Shown here piece after piece: positions 11,905-36,000 of a stretch of DNA of 64,000 bases. Below the pieces are notes generated by a model. The model was not told the DNA's origin, made no database searches, and saw nothing but the letters and a program-made list of their open reading frames with translations. The first letter of the stretch is position 1. Every line of letters begins with the position of its first letter. A program made the position numbers and the translations under genes. Where the stretch lies: assembly GCA_013399855.1 (NCBI GenBank), contig VXAY01006698.1:1035970-1099969 (forward strand). The letters run 5' to 3'. Origin of the DNA: Oxyruncus cristatus (lineage: Eukaryota; Chordata; Aves; Passeriformes; Cotingidae).

Positions 11905-14900
11905 CACAGAGTATATAAAGAAATCTTTATTTAAAGCTTTTAAATGGAACACAGTACTCAGCTTCCCTAGAAAAGGAACAACTGAAAACTGAAAGATAAA
12001 TGCAACACACATGAAAATTCTCATAAAGGGATCTATGCACTGTGAAAGTGGAGTGGATACTTGTATTTTAATGGTTACTGACTGGTTGTACGTGCACTGG
12101 TAGCCAGAAGGTACACATCATTACAAGCTCTTGAAAGCGTATTCATCTAGGAATAGTGGCAAAATTGCATAGTTATTTCAATTCACTATTAACTACTATG
12201 TTTAATAGTAATTCCACCTATGTGTAGTCAGACAACAAAGATTCTGGTTTTAGAAAACCTATTTGGTATTTTAGGTGTTAAGTAATCATCATGTACACAG
12301 CCAGTAATTTGGCTCACAACCAAGAATTTTAAAAATCAGGCTGTAAAGCTAAAGCAACATTTACTCAAAAGGTGAGCCAAAACCTTTTTAAGTATCACTG
12401 ACAAATTTTACATGTAGAATATAGATACAGATACACTAGAGAGGCATTCACTTGAAGCTTTCAGTGCATCTGTGCTAAAAACAATTAATAATAATAAAAA
12501 GCACACACTTTAGTTAAAAGCAACAATTTTTCAGCTCACTAAGTACAATTTTAACATTGTTATAAGACACCTTAAGCCTCGGTTTTGTTTTGCTTGTGCA
12601 ACCTTTAAACAAGAACTAACTCAGGATAAGCCTTTGACTCAGGTATGGAGTGCCAGAAAAGCCCCCTTAGCCAGGCAGGTAATGCCCCAGAAGAGACAGA
12701 CGCTGCCAGCCAGAGGGGCTGATGCTCAAGCAGAGCAGTCCCTGTGTGAGCTGGCGCAGAGCGTGCAGGAGAGCACAAGTGTAGCTACGCTCTGGAACGG
12801 GCTTCAGCACGTACAGAAGTGACGCTGCAGCCCCTCCACGCCGCGCCCGCTTGCTGGCCCTGTGAACGACCATGAGAGCAGCTGACAGAGCTCAGCACAG
12901 GGTGAACGCTGCCTGTCCATGAGTCCCCGTGAGTGTGTCCAATGCTCCTTCCCACAGGGAAAACACCTCAGCAGCAAATGCCCCTTTTCAGGCCAAACGA
13001 AGTGCTGGAGGGTAAGGGATAACTGCTGCCCCACCATATGTGTGGCAAGTTAACATTCTGGATAAATTAGCTGCTTTAAAATTATAAACTCTGAAGTTAC
13101 AGCTTAACACAAGAGCAACTTTAGATTAAGATGGCAAAGGAAGAGTTCTTCATCCCTGTATTCATCCTATTTATTAATTCGGTTTATTCAGTTTCATCAT
13201 GCTTCTAATAATTTTCTAATCTCTTTTTTATAAAACTCAATTTTCAAAAACAATTATTCTTGATACTTTCTGTAAGAATGAGGAATTATTTTTCCCTCAT
13301 CTTAGTCATTAAATGGGAAAAGTCTGCCTGGAATCTTGCATGTGGCTTCATACCCACAACAACAGAGAGTACAGAGACAGCGACACTGGAACAAATTTAC
13401 AGCAAACAGAACTCAGAGACAAAAATCGTACCACAATGTTAGAACAGATGCAACACTTCACTAAGTAACACTTCAAAGCACTTTTACCCTTTCTAAATCT
13501 TTTACCCTGCTGATGGGAGTGGCGCAGCAGAGCATGGCATGTGGGGCACATTTCTGCTCCTTAGGAACACTAACACAAGACTCAAGGGGTGCTGCTCAAC
13601 AAAAAGCATCACTTTTGCAGTGTGAATGTTCAATACAATCACCCACCCAGCTACTTCGGTTTCAGCCTCAAGTACCTCACTTTGCATTTCACTTCCTTGG
13701 GTCAAGAGTTGAATTTCAATACTAATAAATAGGTACATGGTTAAAGAGTTGTATATAAACAATAAGTAGGTTTATCGTATTTTATAAAAAAGAAAAAATG
13801 AGAGTTCTTGCACCGTTTATACATTACTACTGAAAATTGTGTAGTTGCATCCTGTCAGCATCTGGCCTTCCCTGCAACCTTCTTGGTCAAATGTCAACAA
13901 GCAATAGCCATTACCACCCATTGCAAATTAACCTTGAAACCTCTCCTTGCTGTCCTGCATCTTCCAGAGCATCACCCCTGATGCTACCAGCACCCAGAAG
14001 CAGCCAGTCAGATCCTTGGCTGTACTCGGGGATGCAAAAGCATTCCAAAGGAAAACAAACACCACCAAAATATTCTCACTGTGCTCATGTTACACCAGCT
14101 CCATCTCTAATAAGTGCTTGGGTGCAACGCAGAAGTTGTTTAAAGGGAAGGAAAAAAGGAAACAAAGCCATAATCTTTCTGTGCCCTTCTTAATCTGAAT
14201 AAAATCTGAATATTTCTCTGTATCTTAATGCTACATTTCTTAAATATTTTTCTTGTGATTTACTTAAGTAAGCATATTTATATGACTACACACATACCAG
14301 TTGACTAATTCAATAAATTAGAGATCAAAACACTAACTGTGAGCACAAGAATATTTACAAATGGCAATAAATTAAAGATTAAAACGTGTGCGATATTAAA
14401 TAAGGATCTCAAACACCAAGTAACAACAACTGTCAACTTTTGTACCAAAATTTTACTGGCTTTTGTGCCTCTGCCCAAGGCCAGCAATGTGCTAACAGGC
14501 CAGAATGAACAGGGTGGTCGCTGCTCGTGCCCACGCAATAGGTTTGAGGCAGAGCCAAAGGCTCCAGCGTGGGGTCAGGGCTGCAGCACCGGGGTCCGTG
14601 TGTCACGTACACACCTCTGGGCCCCAGGCACACCAACAGGAACCAGAACAGACACCAATACTCATCACTCCCCGATTTGTAAGGCATGCACCCAAACCAA
14701 GCAAACTCTAGTTGTACTAGAGGTCATTAAGAAAAATATTAAGCCAGAAAATCTAACTTGAAGCAAAAAGATTTGACACAGTGATTTGCAGATGCAGAAA
14801 TCAAAATTCTCCATCTCCTCACCAATGTATGGATTGGAGGGATTTCCAGGGCTATTCTCCACAACAGAAGACATGTGAAGGAAGTAAAATTTTATGGCAT

Positions 14901-17423
14901 AAAACAAAAAATTCTTTATGCTGTGTGCTCTCAGTCTTTCTTTTGCCAAAACAGAAAGTGTTACAGGGAAATTGCTTTAGAAGAATAAACCTAAAGGTGA
15001 GTGACTGTGAACAGCAAGGATCACCACTCTGGCCATACATGCCTTTCTGAGAGACGAAATTTTTTAAGTATGGAGATCACTTAAGAGGATTGATTGGAAT
15101 AGAATAATGAGAGTAGGATGGTACAATTTGTCCCAGTAGGAACTGGGTAAGGGCAGCTGCTCCCCCTGCATGGCAATTTACACAGCCATGGTAGTGACTG
15201 CAGAGAAGGGATCATGCTGAAAAACCTAAGACATGGGAGACAGTGTAACAGACAAAGCTTTTTATAGATTAAGCTTTTCAACTACAGGCCCCATGTTATT
15301 GATCCTTCTGCATATACATGTCTACAGTTTTCTCTCAGCTACAGACCCCAGATCACAACAAGACCACTGTTTGGTCTCACCCGCAGGTGCAATGAAGAGC
15401 CTCTGAAAACCTCAATGCAGCTAAATTTATAAAATCAAAAATTAAGAAAATTAATAAGAAGTGTAAATTAAGGCAGGCAGCCCTCTATTAGCATCCCTAC
15501 TTGGAAAAATTAAATATCTACCCGAAGGCCTTCTCTGTCTCAGGCTGAAGGATTATCAAATCCCATAAAACCCATGAAGGGTTTCTGCTGACCAAAAATC
15601 TTCCAAGAACTTCCTTGCTGTTGCTTTACAAACTGCAGAAGAATTTGACAAAATGTATACAACTGGGGTTTATATTTGTTTAGTTAAAATCAATTGCTAG
15701 AACTTCAGACACACCAGGATCTTTTAGTGGTATTTTTTTTAAAAATAGCTCAAATGTATGAACAAAACATGACAGATCCCAGTGATTCAGACTTTACCTA
15801 TGAAGGTATTTCTCTGCAGGCAAGTAACAACCAAGGATTTACCAAGTCTCTCCTGTACATCTTTACGTCCTTTTCCTAGGTACTTCCAGGCATTTGCAGC
15901 CCTGGAGGTAATGACAGCAGTTAAAGTCTTTGCATCAGCACACAGGCATCAGCAATTTTATACTGGTGGTGTTGGAAAGCTGTTGAACCTTGGCCTGCTG
16001 GATGATAACACAATGCAATTTCTCCATTTACACTACATCTCCATTCTTCAAACTCCCCTGACTGCTTATCTGCCATTCCTCATGGGGCAGATGATTAGCA
16101 ACTACCTGTAAAAATAAAATGTGCTAAAATCATACAATTCCTCTTGTAATCTAGTTTTCCAAAGGAATAAATATCACTCACTGGTACAGAAGCTCTCCAC
16201 GTGAAAAACAGCCAAGTGATCTTAACCATATCCCACAGAAGATACCAGAGGTTACACACGCTCCACAGAACTACCCTGACCACATCCCAGTCAGTCAGCA
16301 GAGCCCCTGAGAACAGAACTGGTTTTGCAACGTTTTTGACGAAGTACAGTGAAGGGACAAGAGCTAAAAGCAGTAAAGGACAGGTCCAGTGAGACCAATT
16401 TTGAGTTCACCAAACACGCTGCAATGGATTTTCAGAATTCTTGAGATACAGATAAGAACAGTTTGACTTGGAAAGACTACTGAATTTAAAGAATGTCTAT
16501 GTGAACTAGAACTGCACAGCTTATTTATTTCTGCAGACGGTGTACTTTTTTCTTATTACTTTTATTCCAGTATTACTTCTCCTGAAGTCAAAAACAAAGG
16601 CAGAAAATGATTCCCCTAATATTGCCTGATGTCACAATACACAGCATCTCCTCCTTCATTTATCTTGCCTGATCAAGTCTTCTCTCAGGCTGCTAAGTTC
16701 AATAATAATAATCATACTCAGGATAGTACAAACCTCCAAACTCCCAAAGCATATAAAATGTCAGTTTCTTAAGACATTTAAGAGAGAACTGTATGACTGA
16801 ACTTGGATCAATGACTTAGGGAGACACACAGCCCTGATGTTTATTTTTATAGTGTGCATTGTAAAAGACATACAATACACTTCTTTTTCCAAAGCCTTAA
16901 ACTACTTTCTGTCATATTTTTCTCCACTTTCTAGTAAGATCTCCCCCATAATTTGGCTACTTGGAGAAATTTAAGACAAGACTATTTATTTTATTGACTT
17001 ATTCAGAGTGGTCTGATTGAGCCTGGTGTCTTCACCAGGCAACAAATACTAGAACCTGGAGAATCTTCTACCTTCTTAAGACAAGGAACTCGCATGAGTG
17101 AATGTTTTAACATGTATCTCCTCTCACAATCCTTGAACTGGGGTTTTTAATGTGTGTATTTAATCCAGTAAAAGAAACGTCATTAACTTGCATGGAACAC
17201 TAAACACCTGGAGAGGCAGGTGATTTACAGGACTTGGTTATTTCTACTGACAAGGATTTAAAATCTCCAATTGATTTATGACTATTGTGCGAACCTCTGA
17301 ACAACTCCAGTGCATTTATGTCAGCAATTATTTTTCATACCAAACGTAAAGAGATCCAAAATACTAATTTTCCAATAAGCATACAAAAATAGTTTCTCTT
17401 GCAGCTTTCCAGTCAACATCCAC
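11905..17423 (-). other. MDM2: MDM2 3' UTR (extent inferred)
   Basis: About 5.5 kb of AT-rich sequence without credible genes lies between the MDM2 stop and a minus-strand AATAAA (plus TTTATT at 11926-11931). The length agrees with the long 3' UTR known for mammalian MDM2. Earlier minus-strand AATAAA copies near 16840 and 16524 could give short isoforms. AUUUA-type elements are frequent. The small open frames within are not gene-like. Confidence 0.55.
11926..11931 (-). terminator. Candidate distal MDM2 poly(A) signal
   Basis: TTTATT on the plus strand, AATAAA on the minus strand, about 5.5 kb after the MDM2 stop. Confidence 0.45.
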
Positions 17424-29255
<11,832 letters not shown>

Positions 29256-29351
29256 TTGCCTGCAATTGAAGGGGAGAACCAGCTCAGAACGTGGCACACA
29301 GCGGCACAGCCCGGGCTGGAGGCAGCCGTAACGCCAGCGGGGCCCACTCAC

Positions 29352-29398
29352 CTCGGTGTCCCGTACCGCCCACGCGCCGGGCTCCAGCGGCGGTGTCT
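29352..29398 (-). other. MDM2: MDM2 P2 non-coding first exon (TSS approximate)
   Basis: A donor GTGAGT on the minus strand (plus ACTCAC at 29346-29351) follows GC-rich sequence ending GGGACACCGAG. With the TATA box at 29423-29430, a start site near 29395-29400 is expected. The intron to the first coding exon is only 92 nt. Confidence 0.7.
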
Positions 29399-29422
29399 GG
29401 GCCGAGTCGGGCTGGGCCGGGC

Positions 29423-29430
29423 CTTATATA
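29423..29430 (-). promoter_or_regulatory. TATA box of MDM2 P2 promoter
   Basis: Minus strand TATATAAG in a GC-rich setting, between the p53 sites and the P2 exon. Human P2 has CTATTTAAA at the equivalent place. Confidence 0.8.
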
Positions 29431-29444
29431 GCGCTGCCAAGAGG

Positions 29445-29464
29445 AGGCAAGTCAGGGCTTAGCT
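29445..29464 (-). promoter_or_regulatory. p53 response element 2 of MDM2 P2
   Basis: On the minus strand the half-sites are AGCTAAGCCC and TGACTTGCCT with no spacer. The second fits RRRCWWGYYY at nine positions, the first is degenerate exactly as in the mammalian promoter (AGCTAAGTCC TGACATGTCT, recalled). It lies about 14 bp upstream of the TATA box. Confidence 0.85.
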
Positions 29465-29486
29465 CTCGCGCCGGCCCGGCCCGGCC

Positions 29487-29506
29487 CGACATGCCTGAGC
29501 ATGACC
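29487..29506 (-). promoter_or_regulatory. p53 response element 1 of MDM2 P2
   Basis: On the minus strand the half-sites are GGTCATGCTC and AGGCATGTCG, each nine of ten to RRRCWWGYYY, with perfect CATG cores and no spacer. It is 22 bp upstream of response element 2 and 6 bp from the assembly gap. Confidence 0.82.
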
Positions 29507-29512
29507 CGCAGC

Positions 29513-29882
29513 NNNNNNNNNNNNNNNNNNNNNNNNNNNNNNNNNNNNNNNNNNNNNNNNNNNNNNNNNNNNNNNNNNNNNNNNNNNNNNNNNNNNNNNN
29601 NNNNNNNNNNNNNNNNNNNNNNNNNNNNNNNNNNNNNNNNNNNNNNNNNNNNNNNNNNNNNNNNNNNNNNNNNNNNNNNNNNNNNNNNNNNNNNNNNNNN
29701 NNNNNNNNNNNNNNNNNNNNNNNNNNNNNNNNNNNNNNNNNNNNNNNNNNNNNNNNNNNNNNNNNNNNNNNNNNNNNNNNNNNNNNNNNNNNNNNNNNNN
29801 NNNNNNNNNNNNNNNNNNNNNNNNNNNNNNNNNNNNNNNNNNNNNNNNNNNNNNNNNNNNNNNNNNNNNNNNNNNNNNNNNN
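29513..29882. other. Assembly gap (370 N)
   Basis: Run of N inside the MDM2 CpG island. Open frames drawn across it are artefacts. Confidence 1.
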
Positions 29883-29904
29883 CTCGCGGCCCGCGGGTGG
29901 CCCA

Positions 29905-29918
29905 GCGCCCCCTGACGG
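29905..29918 (+). promoter_or_regulatory. CTCF-like core motif
   Basis: GCGCCCCCTGACGG matches the CTCF core GCGCCCCCTGCTGG (reverse form) at 12 of 14 positions, in the MDM2 CpG island. Motif evidence only. Confidence 0.35.
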
Positions 29919-32168
29919 GCGGCGCCCGCGCGGAGGGACGACCGCGCTCGGGCCTGGCAGCGGCGGCACCGCGGGAGGTTTGTTCGCAGGCCAGGAGAGC
30001 CAAGGACTCCCGCGCACACTCCTCATAAACTCGGCGGCACAGCAGTACAAGTGTCGGTTGCCTGGCCAATAGGTAACCACGCCTTTGGATACTGTTTTGA
30101 TTTGCAGTGGTCGTTTGTGTCTTCTAAGTTGTTTTGTAACTGATGTCTAAGAGATGGAATGAGAAGAAAACTTTACCTCCAAAGAGAATTGGATGCTGTT
30201 GTCCTATAGTCTTGTCATCTCTCATTCTATAATTTTGTGTATCTTTTAAATGTAGGGTATTGGAAGTATGTCACTTTCATAGGGACTTAGAAGTTGCTGT
30301 ACTTCAAACAGAAGTAGTTAGTTTTTAGTCTGACTGCTTTTTCTAATTCTTAGGTTTTTCTTTGCCCCTGGTGAAATTTTAAAGTTATTTTTGAAGAGTA
30401 AAAAGACTTGTAAGAGAACATAAGAGCTGTAGACAGTGTTTAAAGATACACTAGAGCAGAGGGAGCGTAATGCTAATTTTCCATGACAACTAACTTGTCC
30501 AAACAAGCAGTGGATAACTGCCTGGACTTGTCTGCTGGCCAAATACAGATTCTCAGCAACCATGGCACCTTGTAAAAATTCCAGCAACGGTTTAAATCTA
30601 GATATTTGTGTGATGATGGATTTTCGAGATGACTTTGTTATCCCTCTAGAGCATAAAGCTCAAGGTCTATTGAGGGACAGCTGAGAAGCTGCCAGAATTT
30701 TGCAAAGCATGCTCACCTCCTGTTAGTACGGGGATTTCAAGGAAAACAGAAATCTATTTCAAGTGGAATGTCCTTCATCAGGCAAAGTCAGATATCTTCT
30801 GCTTTCCACCCAGCACCCCAGTTCCTGAGATCCTTAGCTAGCCAACTTCATCGGTAGGAGAAAATTCTGTCTACGCAAAAATACAAGAGAATGGAATCAA
30901 ATGGCTACATTCAGTCGATGCAATACTGAACAGCTGTAATACCAATGCTCAATCTTGTCCTCATATGGCATGAGAACTATTTAATTCCTATGCCAAATGC
31001 ATTTTACTGAACTGAAACAAAACAAATCCAGAGTGTTTACATAGCTATCACATTGTTGTTCCTTGTCTTCAGCACAGAGCATTTTTACTAAGGTTGTGTG
31101 GAAAATTAAGGAGCATTTTTAAAATAAGGAATAAATTTTCTTCAGTCCAAGATTTATCAAAATGGTATCTATGACTTTCTTTTTCCATGTCTCTGTCGGT
31201 AGGCATCTTGTGACCAATGACTTTCAGATTAAATTGGAATTATTTAAATAAAAACTTCCCTTACTGATTCATTAACTGCTAAGGATAAGAAAATCCAACA
31301 GTTTCTGTCTACAATTTTTATCAGTCTTCAAGGACAATATTCTCTCTTTTCTGCAACAATCTAATCTCAAGTAAGAGGAGGCTGCAGGTAGGTAAAATAT
31401 GTTGTCTATGCTTGCTTAGGAAGAGAGGGGGATATTTTCTGACATGCAACACTTCTGTTTGTCACTCATACAGGATATGCTATGTCATCAACATTCATAA
31501 TTATTTTCTTGTGCTTGATAACTCAGGACAAGTATAATTAAAAAGATTTTACTTGAAGGGCGAGTAATAAGCTTGTATAGTTATAAGAGCTGACTTCCCC
31601 AATATTTCAAGTTGTAAAAAGAAAATGAGAAATCGCTACAGCAAGACCCCACCTGTGTATTTTGGTTACAATGCCACAGAAAATATCTGGAGCAGATGAA
31701 GCCCAGCTGCCTTAACTGGAGATACTCACTTTACATTGTGGTTAACTAATGTGACACTCTTTTTAATATAAATTCAGATTCTAACTGTAGACATTTCGCT
31801 GTAAAATGCCTGCAAGCCAAATTACTTTTGGAGATGGATCTGTCTACCTATAGGGTCATATGCCAGAGGAAAGACAGGTCTCTGTGCTGCAGGGGTGCCC
31901 AACTCAAGTGAGTGGATGGACTGTTAAATATTCAATTTCAGATTTTTGTTCCTCACTGTAATTCTTTTTTTTTTTTTTTCCCTCAACATGTCCTACTTAC
32001 CCTTTCCTGGCAGCTGTCTCTTAAGTATCCAGAACATACACAAAATGGTCCTTGCCAGATGCTGATCAGAGGCATACATAGCCAGAGTTTGTCACGTCTC
32101 ATCTCCAAGCAGTTTGCTGCTCCTTGGCTATCAGATAGGTTAATCTCATGTGCTGTCTATGAACTGCT

Positions 32169-32196
32169 CACACACACACACACACACACACACACA
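32169..32196. repeat. (CA)14 microsatellite
   Basis: Perfect CA dinucleotide run. Confidence 0.98.
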
Positions 32197-32986
32197 AATA
32201 AAATACAAAACTCAAAGGAATCCTCTGGGATAACCACACTTACACTGTGTTGATGCATCCTTTCCGAAGCCTTAGACACAACCTCTATTAGTATGACATA
32301 AAGCTGTGATCAGTCATGTGCCGCAGGTTGTCAGGCACCTCAACATGAAAGGACAGAGGAACAAGGATGCTGAAACGCAGCTGGGGCACGTGTGGTTTAA
32401 TGGGGTTTTCTGCCAGGCCTGCCTGCTGCAGCTGTGACCCCACATGCCACACAGTGGGTCAGTACAGTTCTGTTCAAATACAGGAGAAAGACTTTTGTTG
32501 TTCGCTTTCTGCTTTGTTGTATAAGAAAAAGCACATTGATAAGAAATCCTCAAGACGGTAATCACAAATTCGATGCAGGGAACTTGTAAGCTAATACCTA
32601 TCCCAATGGAGTAGTCTGTCAGTACCAAAAACTTCTTACTATAAATGCCACCCAAATTCTACTAAATGAAAAGGGAATGCAGCCTTCCCGGGGGCAAATT
32701 TGAAGAGAGAGTAATGACAGGCAGGAATCAAGAGCAAGGCTCATAGCAGTGGTGGGAACCCAAAGACCACATGCATTGCTATTGCAGCTGTTTAACAGGG
32801 AACAAAGCTCTACTTTGCTGTTCAACTTGTGTTCTTGTGGTGTGCAGGAGCTATGTATTTGAGCTGCCCAGGGCTGCACTGCCCTTCCCAACATCCCCAG
32901 CTACTCTGCAGACTGGGTGGCACAGCAGGCGTTCTGCAGCTTCACCTGTGTGCATACCCGGGGCTCTACTACCTGCAGTATTTCAT

Positions 32987-33090
32987 CACAGAATCACAGA
33001 ATATTCTGACCTGGGAGGGACCCAAAAGGATCATCAATGTCCAACTCCTGTCCCTGCACAGAACAGTCCCAAGAGTCACACTGTGTACCA
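32987..33090 (-). repeat. CR1 3' end fragment
   Basis: Reverse-oriented CR1 terminus: CACAGAATCACAGAATATTC then GGGAGGGACCC, GGATCATCAATGTCCAACTC and CCCTGCACAGAACAGTCCCA. The repeated CACAGAAT units are the CR1 3' microsatellite. Confidence 0.9.
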
Positions 33091-36000
33091 TGTGGGAGCT
33101 TTGGATATGAGATCAGCAGTTTCCTACATTTCCATAACTTCAGAGCAACCTTTTATTCTGAAAAATGTAAAATTACTTCAGGTGGACTAGAAAAGAGGGT
33201 CTGAAACAAAATGTTTTTCTAGCAGCTGCTCATGAGCTCTTTCTTATCCCCCACAGGCACTCAGTTCAGGTGTGTCTACTCTTGAGCATATTAACTACAG
33301 CTGCTTCAAAACCACCTGGTGCTGGAACAATCCCACATCAGAAGACAGCAGCTCTTCTGCCTTTGTTTAGTTGCCATACTTATTCCTTCATCCATCTGGG
33401 AGACACTGCTGGTCTGTTTGCCCGAATCTGACTCCTATTTAGTAGCAGCTCAGTCAGCCACAAACACAATTAAACAAAACAATAGCCTTCTTGAAGGGAG
33501 GCCAACTAGCAAGAACATAAACCAACTATTTTGAACTTCTGCTCATTATCTAAAACAGAATGAAAAGTTTGGGTGTTTTTTCGCCCTGTAGTTTTTTGTT
33601 TAGTCTTCGCTTTTAAAGAAGCTTATGGAAAGATTCTGAAGAACTGAAAGGGAAAAATCTCAGGAAAAGACTAACTCTCAAACAGTTTTTGTTAGGCACA
33701 TCACTGAATGAAGAAGCATGCTTTTCTTGTTAAGCAGGGGCAAAATATGTGACTAGATTGTGACCATTTCCTGCTTTACTAAACTGTAGCAGTGAAAATT
33801 AAATAATCCAGTGATATCTCCTTCCCTGGAAGTACTTGATTGCATGTAATTAGATCAGAAAAAGACTCAGTGTAACCATGCTCATCTGCTTTATTTAGCC
33901 AGACTAGGATGACGCCAGTTCAGTTTAGAATTATTCTTTTAATCCAGTGCTCATTTGTCATACAAATGTGCTGTTCGGTCCAGCACAAAACACATTTCTG
34001 TTTAAGGGAGCGGCACAGAAGGGCGTGTGTGGTGTGCACAGGCTAACAGGACTCATGTGAAAGACTGAGGTATTTTCAGTGTGAAACTGAAATGTATTCA
34101 GGGACAACCTAAATCTAGGAGAAGCTAAGAGCAAAGATAGCATGCAATTCAAATCCAGTCTGTTTGGGGTGCCATGTATGGACAGAACTGCAGCTGATGA
34201 TGAGGTCAGGCCTGAGGTACTATTCAGGTCAGGCTGCACTCTGGGTTAGAGGAAGGGAGGACAAAAAATTATTTTAACTGTCTGGCTGTTATTTGAACTG
34301 TTTGTTTCTAAAAGCAAACCCCAAAAGGGCATTTTATTGCACAAGCAGCTTCTTAATTCAGTCCCATTCTATGTACTTGATAATGTATCTCCCAGAATTG
34401 TCCCAGCCTTTGCTAACCCATTTGCCCACATCTCCCCCACATGCTTCCATAGTTGCTTTCTAGCTGCCTGCTTGTTATACAAGGAATATATGCTTTAGTT
34501 TGAATCGCAAAGTCTCTACAACATCCTCCCTTGCAGACCTTCTTGTTGCCTGCTCCGCAATGTAATCTTTGATGCAGCCTTAGTGACTGGTGTATGATTT
34601 TACTTGACACAGAATGAACCATCCATTCCTGAGAAAACCCTCAGCGTTCTCCTTTTCCTAATACAATTGATTTTACTGATGAATTACAAAGTCACCTTTC
34701 TGCTGGCTCTCTCTGTTAGAGAGCATAACTTTGTCAGTAAAACTTTCAGCATACAACTTGCAGAACATGCAGTTAGACAACAATGCTAGTAGCTAGATAA
34801 ATAGTTTGGAACATTTATTAAAGGCATTACTAGTGTCTCAGGTAGCCTGGACTTGAAACCATCAAGGTTGATTTGTTTCCCTCCAAGAGTTCATTGGCAT
34901 CACAAACAGTGCTAAGTTATCAAACTTAGGTGTATATTCTGAAGCCCACTTGCGAAGTGGCTGTGCTGAGAACAGTTTCCTTGAGATTAATCTCTCCCCA
35001 AATCAGGCATGGATCCATATACTTCCTGAAACAAACTGATATACCTTGCTAAGTCATCCTGCTGAAGACTCTCATTGTCTTTTTTCTTTTATCCATATAC
35101 CCTCCCTTGATTCAGGTGGATCTTGATCATATGTCACCTCAACAGTTGACATGCAACTACTTGTTGCCAAGCAAGAGAAGTTTTCTACAGTGCCCAGCTG
35201 CCTCCCTGTGAATTAGTGCTTGTTTAAACACAAACATGAAACGTCATGTAAGTAAGGAACACATTAGAGACACTAAAACAGAAACAGTTCTATCTGTGGA
35301 GTGAGCAAATATTAACATTAGCACAACATACAGGAGGGACGTTGGCCTAGAACTGGGTATTCTTGGGAGGAGTTTTGTGACCCACAGAGATACAGCATGC
35401 AGTTCTGCTGCAACAGAAGTGATGGTTAATCTGCTTGTGCCAAGCTGGGTGCTAAGGCCCTGGAACATGACAGTCACAGAAACCAAGGGAAAATGTCATG
35501 TTTTCCCCCTGAATCAAGGAAAAAGCTCTCACACGTTTTCCATTCTCACATCTGCAGTAAGAAATACTAAAAAGGTGGAATTTTAACATCCTGCACTTCA
35601 GGTGCCAGATACTGGTTGGGATGACCAGCACTATCTTGAGCTTCTTTTTTTATATTCACGTCTGAATTTCTCCCCTTTGCCCCCTACAGTGTTTTTTTCC
35701 CAGTATTTGTGTATTTCGTGTTTCCTTCTCTCTTCCATGTCATTTCTGCTTTTCAAATTTTGTTAGTATTTCCACAGTATATTTGTGATATATATACATA
35801 TACACTCTCTAGACATATAAAAAGTAGTTTCATACAAAGAACCTGCAAACTCTTCTGCAAATAGTCTTATGTGTCCTGATTTTTGGTAATTACATGTGAA
35901 AATGTTTGTAGAATTAGATCAATAGAGAAGCATATAGCAAGAGAGTTTACTCCGTTTTTAAAGTGTTCTAATATTCATACATTTCCCACTCTGCTTTCCT

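Noticed and set aside
13837..14761. Overlapping open frames of 118 and 140 codons in the MDM2 3' UTR
   Set aside because: No homology recognised; the region fits the long MDM2 3' UTR and the frames are antisense to it.
29356..30080. Several 175-238 codon open frames crossing the first gap
   Set aside because: They consist mostly of N and unrelated GC-rich ends; the gap removes all stops.
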